Source: Qipengyuania qiaonensis (GTDB taxonomy: Bacteria > Pseudomonadota > Alphaproteobacteria > Sphingomonadales > Sphingomonadaceae). From it: a DNA stretch of 64,000 nt. Where the stretch lies: contig NZ_JAIGNO010000011.1 in NCBI RefSeq assembly GCF_019711515.1, positions 21,745-85,744 on the forward strand, given 5' to 3'. Shown one piece after another: positions 52,231 through 60,981 of the stretch (position 1 is its first letter; each line of letters begins with the position of its first letter). The translations under genes were made by a program, and so were the position numbers. Below the pieces are notes generated by a model. That model worked only from the letters and a program-made list of their open reading frames with translations. It was not told the DNA's origin and searched no databases.

Positions 52231-52247
52231 TTGTTGCAGTGCAGCAA
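52231..52247. promoter_or_regulatory. Palindromic operator candidate, site C
   Basis: TTGTTGC-AGT-GCAGCAA, one base from site A at 37918. It lies 88 nt upstream of the minus-strand GT4-like gene and 41 nt upstream of the plus-strand GT2 gene. Confidence 0.6.
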
Positions 52248-52287
52248 GATCGTCGTGCAGCTCGGCCAACGGTCTATTGGGAATTTT

Positions 52288-53280
52288 ATGTCGGTTGAAA
52301 ATCACAATCAGCCCGTAACGGTGCTTATTGCCGCATTTAATGCGGAAGATACGATCGAACGCGCAGTGCGTTCGGCTCTGGCTTCCGCCTTGGTCGACAG
52401 GGTCGTGGTAGTGAACGATGCCTCGACCGATGCGACCACGACAAGGGCAAATCGTCAGGACGATGGCAGCGGACGGCTTCTTGTGATCGAACATAGTTCG
52501 AATCAGGGCCCGGCGGCTGGCCGAAATTATGCGCTGACTTTTGCCCGTTCGCCCGTGGTCGCCTTGCTTGATGCCGATGATTACTTCCTGCCTGGGCGGT
52601 TCGAAACGCTGTTGGCGCGCGACGACTGGGATATGGTGGCCGACAATATCATGTTCACATCGCATTCCGATGCTCCGGCCGAAATGCCCTCCGGCAGTGG
52701 CCGCATACGTTCGGTAGAGCTGGAGGAATTCGTCCTCAGGAACATTTCGAGGCCGGGCAAGCCGAGAGGCGAGCTGGGCTTCCTCAAGCCATTGATAAAG
52801 CGCGATTTTCTCCTGCGCGCCAACCTCGCATATGATGAAAGCCTCCGCTTGGGCGAAGACTTCATCCTCTATGTTCGCGCGCTTGCCGCAGGCGCCCGGT
52901 TCAAGCTCTGCGACCATTGCGGCTATGTCGCCGTCGAACGAACCGATTCGCTGAGCGCCCGTCACCGCACCGAGGATCTCGAACGCTTGGCTCAGGCAGC
53001 TTGGCAGGTGCACGGCACTTTGCCTGCGGGGCCCGCGCGAGAGGCGCTGGGTGTCCACAATCGGGCGCTTGAAGCAAAGGCGCGGCACCGGCGGCTGCTC
53101 GACGATAAGGCCGAAATCGGTATTGTGCGATCAATCGCCCGGAGCCTTCTTGCGCCGCGCTACGTCATCCCGGTGGCCAAAGCGATCTATTCCGACAAGC
53201 GTATCGCGCGCCGTCCGCTGCCCGCACTACCAGAAACGCGCACGCTGTTCTCCGCCGACGAGTTCGAAGCCTGCGCCTGA
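52288..53280 (+). CDS. Family 2 glycosyltransferase, ExoO-like
   Basis: A 330-residue enzyme with VTVLIAAFNAEDTIERAVRSAL, VVNDASTDAT, NQGPAAGRNYAL and the metal motif LLDADDYF near residue 93. FLKPLIKRDFL and LRLGEDFILYVRAL follow, as in ExoO-type transferases. It resembles the GT2 at 58084-59058, which has the same FLKP and GED segments. The ATG at 52288 was chosen since it starts the conserved region. It follows palindrome site C. Confidence 0.88.
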   Translation: MSVENHNQPVTVLIAAFNAEDTIERAVRSALASALVDRVVVVNDASTDATTTRANRQDDGSGRLLVIEHSSNQGPAAGRNYALTFARSPVVALLDADDYFLPGRFETLLARDDWDMVADNIMFTSHSDAPAEMPSGSGRIRSVELEEFVLRNISRPGKPRGELGFLKPLIKRDFLLRANLAYDESLRLGEDFILYVRALAAGARFKLCDHCGYVAVERTDSLSARHRTEDLERLAQAAWQVHGTLPAGPAREALGVHNRALEAKARHRRLLDDKAEIGIVRSIARSLLAPRYVIPVAKAIYSDKRIARRPLPALPETRTLFSADEFEACA

Positions 53281-53366
53281 TGAAACCGTGGCCATTCTTT
53301 GCTACGCCGGGCACCAGTTCCGGCGTATCGCGTTGTCTGATGAAGATCGACGGGTAACCGCACCAT

Positions 53367-55520
53367 ATGAATACCTCGCGTCAACTCGCGCCGATTGACA
53401 ACGGCACCATTCAGCCGCGCACCGATGCGGCGATGGCGCCGCCGCTGCGTCTGCTGCCCGATCCGCGGATGCTGTGGATCGTCTTCCGCCGCAACATCAA
53501 GCTTTTCCTGGCTTTGTTCGGACTGGTCTGGTTGGCTTTCACGGCATGGGCCGTGCTCAGCGACAAGATCTATACCACCCGCGCGTCAATCCTGTTCGAA
53601 GAAACGCCTGAGCCAATCGATATCGATGTCGATCGGCAGCAGGCGGTAGAGGACCGGAGTCTGATCGATACCGAGGTTCGAATGATGACCTCGCCCGATC
53701 TCGTGCAGCGCGCCGCCGCAGCCTATGCAGAACTATATCCGCGTGATGCCGGCGACGCATGGACTGAGAAGGAACTCGATGGTCTCGGCGACGCAATGGT
53801 TGCATCGCTTGCCGTGACGCAAGACGGATCGACCCGTATCGTCGACCTGACGTCCCAAGCAGAAGACCCACAATTCGCCGCCGATGTCGCCAATCTGTTT
53901 TCGCGTGAATACATTCAGACGCAGATCGACCTACGTAGCGGCTCTCTCGAAGATTCGGATCGCTGGCTCAAGGAGCGACTGCAACAACTCGAACAAAGTG
54001 CGCGGGAAACGCAGGCCGCCGTTGACGAATTCAAGGTGCGCAACGATCTGGTATCGGCCAATGGTGCGACTGTTGCGGAGCAGGAGGTCTCGACTCTCAA
54101 TCAGCAACTTGCTTCGGCGCAAGCCGACCTCGCAGAAAAGGAAGGACGTCTCTCGGCCGCCAGGGATCAACTCGGCCGCGGCGGCGGTGGAGCGGATGTC
54201 GGCGCTGCGCTCGGCTCGGGCACGATTACAAATCTACGCCAGCAAGAAGCCCAGCTCGGCGCCGAGCTGGCGGAAATGCGTCAGCGCTACGGTCCCGACT
54301 TCCCCCGGCGACGTCAGGTCGAGGAGCGGCTCGCCGAAGTGCAGGCCGCAATTCAGCGTGAAATCAACCGCATCATTTCAAGCCTCAGCGCAGACGTCCA
54401 AACCGCCCAATCGCGCGTGAACTCGCTTCTCGGGAGCCGCAGTCAGGCGGAAGGCGAACTTAGCGCGAATGGACGCGCACAGACGGTGCTCAACCAGCTC
54501 GAGCAAAAGGCCCGGGCAGCCCGGACCGTGTATCAGGATTTCCTCGAACGTTCGAGCGAAGCCTCCGCCGCCCGATTCTTGCAGCAACCCGACGCAAGGA
54601 TCGTGCGGGAAGCCGAGGTTCCGCTGCTGCCCAGCTATCCGGATTACCGCCTCGCCGCCCTCCTCACCGCCGTTCTTTCGCTCGGTCTCGGTCTTGTGGG
54701 AGTAGCGGCAGCGGAATATTTGCGGCGTGGGGTCGAAACCAAAAAGGACGTCGAACAGGGGCTGCGTGTTCACTACGCCGGCGCTATTCCCGATTTACGC
54801 TCGACGACCAGGAAGCGGGTGACCGAGTCATGCGTTGATTATGTGATCGAGCATCCGCGCTCGCTGTTCGCCGAGTCCTTCCGCAACATCCGTATGTTTC
54901 TGACGCTTTCGGGTACCGCCGGGGCTCAGGTCCTGGCAATCACGTCCGCGCTGCCACAGGAAGGCAAGACGACCACCTCCGCCTGCCTGGCTCGCACGAC
55001 GGCGGCTAGTGGATTGCGCACATTGCTGATCGATACCGACTTCCGCCGCCGCGGGTCGAGTGAAATCCTGGGTTTTCAAGCCCCGTGCGGCCTGAGCGAT
55101 GTACTGTTCGAAACCGTTCCGTTGCGCGATTCGATCTATGTCGATCCTCCGTCCGGTCTACATGTACTGGGCATTGTCGCCGAAGATACGATGGGCGAAC
55201 TCGCATCCCACGACGCTTTGCAGAAGCTGCTAGAGAAGGCGCGCCGCGAATATGACGTGGTGGTAATTGATACGGGGCCGATTCTGGGTGTCGCCGATGC
55301 CCGGCAGATCTGCTCGTTGGCCGACCGTGTCCTGCTCCTGAGCCGCTGGCGCGAAACATCGGTCAAAGCAGTCGAGGCCGCCATCGATATTCTCGAAGAT
55401 AGTGGCGCCTTGCTGGCGGGGATAGCCCTGACCCAGGTAGACGTCAGCCGATTTGCCAGCACGGGGGAGAGCGATGTCTTCGCCTATACCGCGCAGTTCA
55501 GAGGCTATTATGTCAGTTAG
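53367..55520 (+). CDS. Polysaccharide co-polymerase / bacterial tyrosine kinase (ExoP/Wzc-like)
   Basis: A 717-residue inner-membrane protein. A Wzz domain with helix FLALFGLVWLAFTAWAVL near residue 50 leads to a long periplasmic coiled coil (residues about 190-390). A second helix (ALLTAVLSLGLGLVGVAAA) follows, then the cytoplasmic BY-kinase: Walker A SALPQEGKTTT, Walker A' LLIDTDFRR, Walker B VVVIDTGPIL, and a C-terminal Tyr-rich tail (YTAQFRGYY). It controls chain length and export through autophosphorylation. Its stop overlaps the outer-membrane barrel gene by 11 nt. Confidence 0.94.
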   Translation: MNTSRQLAPIDNGTIQPRTDAAMAPPLRLLPDPRMLWIVFRRNIKLFLALFGLVWLAFTAWAVLSDKIYTTRASILFEETPEPIDIDVDRQQAVEDRSLIDTEVRMMTSPDLVQRAAAAYAELYPRDAGDAWTEKELDGLGDAMVASLAVTQDGSTRIVDLTSQAEDPQFAADVANLFSREYIQTQIDLRSGSLEDSDRWLKERLQQLEQSARETQAAVDEFKVRNDLVSANGATVAEQEVSTLNQQLASAQADLAEKEGRLSAARDQLGRGGGGADVGAALGSGTITNLRQQEAQLGAELAEMRQRYGPDFPRRRQVEERLAEVQAAIQREINRIISSLSADVQTAQSRVNSLLGSRSQAEGELSANGRAQTVLNQLEQKARAARTVYQDFLERSSEASAARFLQQPDARIVREAEVPLLPSYPDYRLAALLTAVLSLGLGLVGVAAAEYLRRGVETKKDVEQGLRVHYAGAIPDLRSTTRKRVTESCVDYVIEHPRSLFAESFRNIRMFLTLSGTAGAQVLAITSALPQEGKTTTSACLARTTAASGLRTLLIDTDFRRRGSSEILGFQAPCGLSDVLFETVPLRDSIYVDPPSGLHVLGIVAEDTMGELASHDALQKLLEKARREYDVVVIDTGPILGVADARQICSLADRVLLLSRWRETSVKAVEAAIDILEDSGALLAGIALTQVDVSRFASTGESDVFAYTAQFRGYYVS

Positions 55521-56790
55521 GCCGCGGCCCGGTTTTCTGACTCTTGCAACTGCCGGAGCGTTGGCCGGATATGGCACTACGCCAGCAGCGGCACAGCAAG
55601 ACGTCCAAAACCAATCGGTCGCCGACCGCTCTCGCCCGGACTACACCCCGGAGCCAATTTACGTTGGAGGTATCGCAATAGAGCCGACCGTTGTCGCCGG
55701 CGTGCAAGCCGACAACAACATCTACGCGCGCGACGATCTGAAGCGAGGAGACGCTCTGGCAACCTTGGAGCCGCGCGTCCGCGCAACCCTCGATACCGGA
55801 ATGCTGCAAACCACCTTCGATGTCCGCAGCTTCCACGCGCGGTATTTTTCAACTGCGGAGGAGAATACCGACGGCTTTTCTGCTGCCGGACTGGCCGTTT
55901 ACGGCGATGTCACCGATACGCGGGTCGAAGGCTATCTGGAGTATACCAACCGCAGCGAGGATCGCTCGCGGATCGACAGCCTGACCGACACGCTGGTGCG
56001 CGGCCGATACGAACGCTCCATCGCGCGGCTAGGCGTAAGACAAAGATTTGGTTTTCTCTCGCTCAGCGGAAGTGCAGGCGTCCGTCGGCTCGATTATCCA
56101 TCGGTAACCGATAGCAACGGCGTCTTGCAGGACTACTCGAACCGCAACCAAACCAATTGGACATTGAGCGGCGAGGCCAATTATTCGCGCTCGGGACAGT
56201 CCAGCTTTTTCGTCGTCGGGCAATACAATCGCAGACTGTACGATATCAGACTGGGCGATCCGGAATTCGACAGGATCACCGATTTCGACCGTTCCGCGCA
56301 CGGATACAGGCTCGAAGTCGGCTACGCCCGGCAGATCACCAGCCTGCTCTATCTGAAAGCACAGGTGGGCATTCTACGCTTCGATTTCGACGATCCGCTG
56401 CTGCCAACCATATCGGGACCTGCCTTCGACCTTTCAGCGCTGTGGAATGTCACTCCGTTGACCTCGATCCAAGGCAGCCTCCGCCGTTCGATCGACGAGT
56501 CGGTAGGTCCTGACAATGCGGGCATTGCGCGGACAGAATTGTCCGTGACCGTCGATCACGAGCTGCTTCGAAATTTGATCCTCAGCGCGGATGGACGCTT
56601 TGCCGATCTGTCGCCGGCCGGCGATTTCTCTCCGTCGACGGAATACGATGCGCGTCTCTCAGCGCGCTACCTTGTCGATCGGAACTGGAGCATCGACGGT
56701 TTCGCACAGTATCTTGCACGCGACACGGAAAGTGCCTCGCGCAATTTCAATGCCGTCTCGGCGGGCGTAGCAGTGTCCTATGCCTTCTGA
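55510..56790 (+). CDS. Outer-membrane beta-barrel protein of the polysaccharide locus
   Basis: A 426-residue protein starting MSVRPRPGFLTLATAG at 55510, with a signal peptide (cleavage after PAAA). It has regular alternating beta-strands of the BBP2/OprB-like type and ends in VSYAF, the aromatic terminal residue of barrels. It is translationally linked to the co-polymerase (11-nt overlap) and to the following hydrolase (11-nt overlap). It probably forms, or helps form, the outer-membrane exit for the polymer. The specific family is uncertain. Confidence 0.75.
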   Translation: MSVRPRPGFLTLATAGALAGYGTTPAAAQQDVQNQSVADRSRPDYTPEPIYVGGIAIEPTVVAGVQADNNIYARDDLKRGDALATLEPRVRATLDTGMLQTTFDVRSFHARYFSTAEENTDGFSAAGLAVYGDVTDTRVEGYLEYTNRSEDRSRIDSLTDTLVRGRYERSIARLGVRQRFGFLSLSGSAGVRRLDYPSVTDSNGVLQDYSNRNQTNWTLSGEANYSRSGQSSFFVVGQYNRRLYDIRLGDPEFDRITDFDRSAHGYRLEVGYARQITSLLYLKAQVGILRFDFDDPLLPTISGPAFDLSALWNVTPLTSIQGSLRRSIDESVGPDNAGIARTELSVTVDHELLRNLILSADGRFADLSPAGDFSPSTEYDARLSARYLVDRNWSIDGFAQYLARDTESASRNFNAVSAGVAVSYAF

Positions 56791-58078
56791 CGTACTGGTT
56801 CTGGGCGCGGATCACATGCTGCCACCGAGGCCGAAGCCCGGTGACACGCTGATACTCGACGAGCAGTACGAGCCGCGCCGTCCGGCGACTGGCCACGTTT
56901 TGTTGTCATCCAGCCGGACCGGCATATTTTGGGGATTCACGGGACTTCTGCTCCTTTCAGCAGCCGTGATGCTCGTCTTTCAGTTGCCGAACAAGCGTGC
57001 TCAACCGGCGCGTTCGCCCGAAGAAATCGCAGCGCTAGAAGCGACGCCACGCCCCAAGGCATTCCCGATGATTGCGCCGCTGGCGGAAGATCCGCAGGAT
57101 GCGCAGGACCGCAACGAAGCCATCCCGATCGACCGCTCTGCATTGATGAGCGCCGCACCGTTCCGGTCTGGGCTGAGCGGTGTCGCCCTGACGCGCGCAC
57201 GCGACTGTCTGGCGGTTGCCGGATGGTACGAGGTCGGCGCCGACAGCGCCGGTCAGAAAGGGGTCATGCAAGTGATCCTCAATCGGGTTCGTCATCCCAG
57301 CTTTCCGGATACCGTCTGCGGCGTCGTGTTTCAGGGCGCGGAGCGACGGACCGGCTGCCAGTTCACCTTCACCTGCGACGGATCGATGCTGCGTCGTCGG
57401 CCTAGCGAAGCCGCGTTGACCTTGGCCCGGACGCGCGCCGACACCATGCTTGGCGGCGAAGTGATGCCCGACGTCGGCACCGCCACGCACTATCACGCCG
57501 ATTATGTCCAGCCGGTGTGGGCGCGGCAGCTAGTCAAGATCGCGATACTCGATCGCCACCTGTTCTACCGCTGGCCGGGACCATGGGGTGATCGCATGGC
57601 GCTCAAACGCACGCCTCTCTCGGCCGAACCGCAAGTTGCCGCCCTTGCCTGGGCTGGGGGCGAAGACAGCCGCGATCTCGACCAGTTGGTGATACCGGAT
57701 GACCTTGCTCCGGCCGCGATCCAACCGCTCTCATTGGCAAATGTGGCGGTCGGCACGGCGAAGACGAACGAAGTCAGCGCCCAGGTCATGGTGCTGGACA
57801 CGTCTAAACCGGCAGGCCGCTTCGCTGTCGATGCGCTCTCGCATTGTGCCGATAAACCGCGTTGCTACGTGGCGGGTTGGCTGGGGCGAACTGGACAAGG
57901 TGCCGTTCCACTCGCCCAATTGAAAGCGACCCCACCCGATTTCCTGTTCTTCAAACAGGGTCGCAGCCGGACCAGCAAAGCCTACTGGAACTGTGCGGCA
58001 TTCAAACGGTCGGATCCGGAGCAATGCTTGCCCAATGCCGCGGGAGTGGCGGCACTGCTGAGCGGTTCGCGCGGATAA
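56780..58078 (+). CDS. Membrane-anchored SleB-type cell-wall hydrolase
   Basis: A 432-residue protein. A cytoplasmic tail of about 45 residues and one transmembrane helix (GIFWGFTGLLLLSAAVMLVF) precede a periplasmic domain of the SleB/Hydrolase_2 family. The family shows as LAVAGWYEVGADSAGQKGVMQVILNRVRHPSFP and RRTGCQFTFTCDG (near residues 145-205). The C-terminal 170 residues are unassigned. SleB proteins cleave peptidoglycan. Placed between the barrel and a glycosyltransferase gene with overlaps, it may open the wall for the export machine. Confidence 0.82.
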   Translation: MPSDVLVLGADHMLPPRPKPGDTLILDEQYEPRRPATGHVLLSSSRTGIFWGFTGLLLLSAAVMLVFQLPNKRAQPARSPEEIAALEATPRPKAFPMIAPLAEDPQDAQDRNEAIPIDRSALMSAAPFRSGLSGVALTRARDCLAVAGWYEVGADSAGQKGVMQVILNRVRHPSFPDTVCGVVFQGAERRTGCQFTFTCDGSMLRRRPSEAALTLARTRADTMLGGEVMPDVGTATHYHADYVQPVWARQLVKIAILDRHLFYRWPGPWGDRMALKRTPLSAEPQVAALAWAGGEDSRDLDQLVIPDDLAPAAIQPLSLANVAVGTAKTNEVSAQVMVLDTSKPAGRFAVDALSHCADKPRCYVAGWLGRTGQGAVPLAQLKATPPDFLFFKQGRSRTSKAYWNCAAFKRSDPEQCLPNAAGVAALLSGSRG

Positions 58079-58083
58079 GCTCC

Positions 58084-59058
58084 ATGAAATCGGACTACAC
58101 CCCCCGCGTCAGCTTCGCGATCGCGAGCTACAACTCCTCTGCCTTCCTCGAAGCCGCAGTGCGCTCTGCGCTCGATCAGAGCGATGTATCCGTCGAGGTG
58201 CTGATCGTCGATGACGGTAGCAGCGACGATAGCCGCGAGCTGGCGGAAAGGTTGGCGCAGGAGGACAGTCGCGTTCGCGCGCTGGCTACGCCTAGCAATG
58301 GCGGGCCCGCCGCGGCGCGTAACGTTGCTTTGACTGCCATGCGGGGCGAATGGTTCGCGGTCCTCGACAGCGACGATATGCTGGCGCCCGAGCGCACCGA
58401 GAGCTTGCTGGAGCTTGCCGAACGCCACCGAGCCGATCTTGTGGCAGACGATCTGCGGGTCTTCTCCGACGATCCTGTCGCAGGCGAAAGTTTTCTCGGC
58501 GAGGCATTCGCAGAAGTCGCGTCACTCTCGCTCGAGATCTATCTCCAACACAGTGTGATCTACGGAAATCGGCCCAATTTCGGATTTCTGAAGCCCATGA
58601 TCAGGAAGCAGTTCCTCGATCGGCATGCGATCCACTACGATGAACGTATGCGCATCGGCGAGGACGATCGCCTGATCCTGGCCTGTCTGCTTGCCGGAGG
58701 ACGCTATGCCATCGGCTCGCACGCGGGATATTATTATCGCAAGCACGACCGGTCGATCTCGCACCGCTTGGGCCCACGCGAGGCGGATACTATGCGGCAG
58801 GCGAACGATGAGCTGGCGTCTCTTATGCAGGATCGGGGTGCACCGGTCAGAAAGGCGTTCGGACGACGTGCCGCCTCATATCGCAATGCCGCTGCATTCG
58901 CCCATGCGATCGCTGCCATCAAGCATGGCCGTGCCGATCGTTCGCTGGCGCAGGTCATCCGCAATCCTGGAACTATACCCTTGTTCATGATGCCGATACG
59001 CAGCAGACTGGCCCGGATAGGCACCCGCAATGGCCGGACCAAGGGCGGAGAGGAGTAG
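58084..59058 (+). CDS. Family 2 glycosyltransferase, ExoO-like
   Basis: A 324-residue enzyme with VSFAIASYNSSAFLE, VDDGSSDDSREL, NGGPAAARNVAL and the metal motif LDSDD near residue 96, then FLKPMIRKQFL and MRIGEDDRLILA. It is the paralogue of the GT2 at 52288. The ATG at 58084 is 5 nt after the hydrolase stop; a polysaccharide export lipoprotein gene follows by 8 nt. It likely adds one of the later sugars of the repeat unit. Confidence 0.88.
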   Translation: MKSDYTPRVSFAIASYNSSAFLEAAVRSALDQSDVSVEVLIVDDGSSDDSRELAERLAQEDSRVRALATPSNGGPAAARNVALTAMRGEWFAVLDSDDMLAPERTESLLELAERHRADLVADDLRVFSDDPVAGESFLGEAFAEVASLSLEIYLQHSVIYGNRPNFGFLKPMIRKQFLDRHAIHYDERMRIGEDDRLILACLLAGGRYAIGSHAGYYYRKHDRSISHRLGPREADTMRQANDELASLMQDRGAPVRKAFGRRAASYRNAAAFAHAIAAIKHGRADRSLAQVIRNPGTIPLFMMPIRSRLARIGTRNGRTKGGEE

Positions 59059-59066
59059 TATCTACG

Positions 59067-59651
59067 ATGTCAATTTTGACCAGGACCCGACGGTCCCTCG
59101 CTCTCGTTTTCACGATCTTTCTGGCCGCGCTGGTTGCGGCCTGCGGAGGTAACATCCCGCCCCTTGCGGAGGCACCGTCGCAACCCCCGCAGTACCGCAT
59201 CGTAGCAGGCGACAAGATGCGCATAACCGTTCTCGACGAAGAGCAGTTGAGCGGCGAGCATACGGTCACGTCGGAAGGGGACATCTCGTTCCCGCTGCTC
59301 GGTGATCTGGAAGCAGCCGGCAAGACGATCGGCGAGTTTCGCGACGGACTGCTGCAGCGCCTTTCGCCTTCCTATCTCGTCGATCCACGGATCAGCGTAG
59401 AGATCCTCAACTACCGCCCCGTATACGTGCTGGGCGAGGTAAGTAGGGCGGGCGAGTTCGATTACGCGGCCGAACTGACGGCAACTCAGGCGATCGCGCT
59501 GGCCGGCGGCTATACCTATCGTGCCGACCGCTCGCGCATCTTCGTGCGGCGGGCTGGAGAGCAACAGGAGGTGACCTACGAGTTGCGATCCGATCGGGCG
59601 GTCTACCTTTCTCCTGGAGATACCATCCGCGTGGGCGAGCGCTATTTCTAG
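59067..59651 (+). CDS. Polysaccharide export lipoprotein (Wza/GumB/ExoF-like)
   Basis: A 194-residue lipoprotein (lipobox LVAAC near residue 28) with a Poly_export domain (YRIVAGDKMRITVLDEEQLSG) and one SLBB-like repeat (VYVLGEVSRAGEFDY). It is shorter than E. coli Wza, which has extra domains and a C-terminal helix that crosses the outer membrane. The short GumB-like type needs a separate barrel, in keeping with the barrel gene at 55510. GGAGAGGAG precedes the ATG. Confidence 0.93.
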   Translation: MSILTRTRRSLALVFTIFLAALVAACGGNIPPLAEAPSQPPQYRIVAGDKMRITVLDEEQLSGEHTVTSEGDISFPLLGDLEAAGKTIGEFRDGLLQRLSPSYLVDPRISVEILNYRPVYVLGEVSRAGEFDYAAELTATQAIALAGGYTYRADRSRIFVRRAGEQQEVTYELRSDRAVYLSPGDTIRVGERYF

Positions 59652-59739
59652 ATCCTTCTCCTATGGGCTGAACGGCCCAATACCTTATGGGCCGGGGACC
59701 GCGCAGGAACAGACCGCGGTTCCGTTCCCGCAACTGGAT

Positions 59740-60981
59740 CCGGTGTTGGTCGCCGTTCCGATCCTGGCTTCGCTGTTTAACGCTCAGATCGGCCCACTGA
59801 CACCATTGACCATGGCAGGATCGCTGGGCCTGATCGGCTGGCTGCGATGGTCGCGGATTGTGCCGGTTTTGGCGCGATGCTGGCCCGTGATCGCACTCGC
59901 GCTGCTGGTGCTCGCATCCACCTTATGGTCGATTAACACTACGGCGAGCCTGCGCTACGGCACGCTCTATCTGGTGACGGCAATGCTCGGAATTGCGTTG
60001 GCTGGACTGGTGAGCGCACGCGGGCTGGTGATCGGTCTTTTTCTTGCCTTCGGCCTGTTCAATGTCGTCTCGCTCGTTTTTGGTGGCTACGTGCCGCTCG
60101 GTGCCAACGGCTCGGCCTTTGCCGGCATAACCCCCAGCAAGAACATGGCCGCACAAGTGGCAGGGTTCGGCCTGCTCACGTCGCTCGCAGTGATCGTTCT
60201 GGCCTTGTCGGAGCGTCGCCTGCTGTCGGCGCTGGCCGCAGTCGGGGTCATATTGGTGTGCGCCTGGACTTTGCGCATTGCGCTGTCGACGGGCGCGCTT
60301 GTTGCGACATTGGCGGGCGCATCGGCGATGCTCGTATTCTTGTTCTCCAGACTGCTCCCGCCCCGCGGAAGGGTGTTGATCGCCCTTTCCGCCATCCCGG
60401 TGCTGGTGGTGATGCTGGTTCTGGCGAACAGTTGGCTGGTGCCCATGTTCGATCTGATACTGGCCAGTTCCGGCAAGGATAGTGGGCTTACCGGGCGTTC
60501 CTTTCTCTGGCAGCGCGCCGACGATTTGATCGCTGCGCGTCCCCTGTTCGGGCTTGGCTATGGCGCGTTCTGGGTGCCGGGGAATCTTGCCGCGGAAGGG
60601 CTGTGGGATCAGTTCGGTATCGCGACTCGTACCGGGTTTCACTTTCACAACACGCCGCGTGAGATTCTTGTCCATCTCGGCTGGGTCGGGCTGATCGCCT
60701 ACGGGGTCGTTGCCGCGATCGGGCTGGCTCGCCTTATCGCGCGCCAGGTTCTCTTCGCGGGGAGCGCAGACCTTCTAATGATCGGCCTGGCGACCTTTTT
60801 GGGCGCTGCGCTGCCGTTCGAGCTGGTTGGTTTCGCGACGATGCATTTTGCCAGCGTTCTGACCATCACAGTGCTGGCTTTCGGCTATCTGCGCTTCGAC
60901 ACCGTGCCAGTACGCGCGTCTGCGGTCGCGCAGGCGCGCGGGCGGCGCGGCCCGGTAAGAGGACGTTGGGCGACCTCGTGA
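59740..60981 (+). CDS. O-antigen polymerase/ligase-like protein (Wzy/ExoQ-like)
   Basis: A 413-residue inner-membrane protein with about ten to twelve helices and a large periplasmic loop typical of the Wzy_C/O-antigen ligase fold (SGLTGRSFLWQRADDLI, FHFHNTPREILVHLGW). It probably polymerises repeat units at the periplasmic face. The start is uncertain: GTG 59740 or TTG 59743. The frame stays open upstream through 59652 with no ATG, GTG or TTG. Its stop overlaps the next gene as GTGA. Confidence 0.85.
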   Translation, partial: PVLVAVPILASLFNAQIGPLTPLTMAGSLGLIGWLRWSRIVPVLARCWPVIALALLVLASTLWSINTTASLRYGTLYLVTAMLGIALAGLVSARGLVIGLFLAFGLFNVVSLVFGGYVPLGANGSAFAGITPSKNMAAQVAGFGLLTSLAVIVLALSERRLLSALAAVGVILVCAWTLRIALSTGALVATLAGASAMLVFLFSRLLPPRGRVLIALSAIPVLVVMLVLANSWLVPMFDLILASSGKDSGLTGRSFLWQRADDLIAARPLFGLGYGAFWVPGNLAAEGLWDQFGIATRTGFHFHNTPREILVHLGWVGLIAYGVVAAIGLARLIARQVLFAGSADLLMIGLATFLGAALPFELVGFATMHFASVLTITVLAFGYLRFDTVPVRASAVAQARGRRGPVRGRWATS

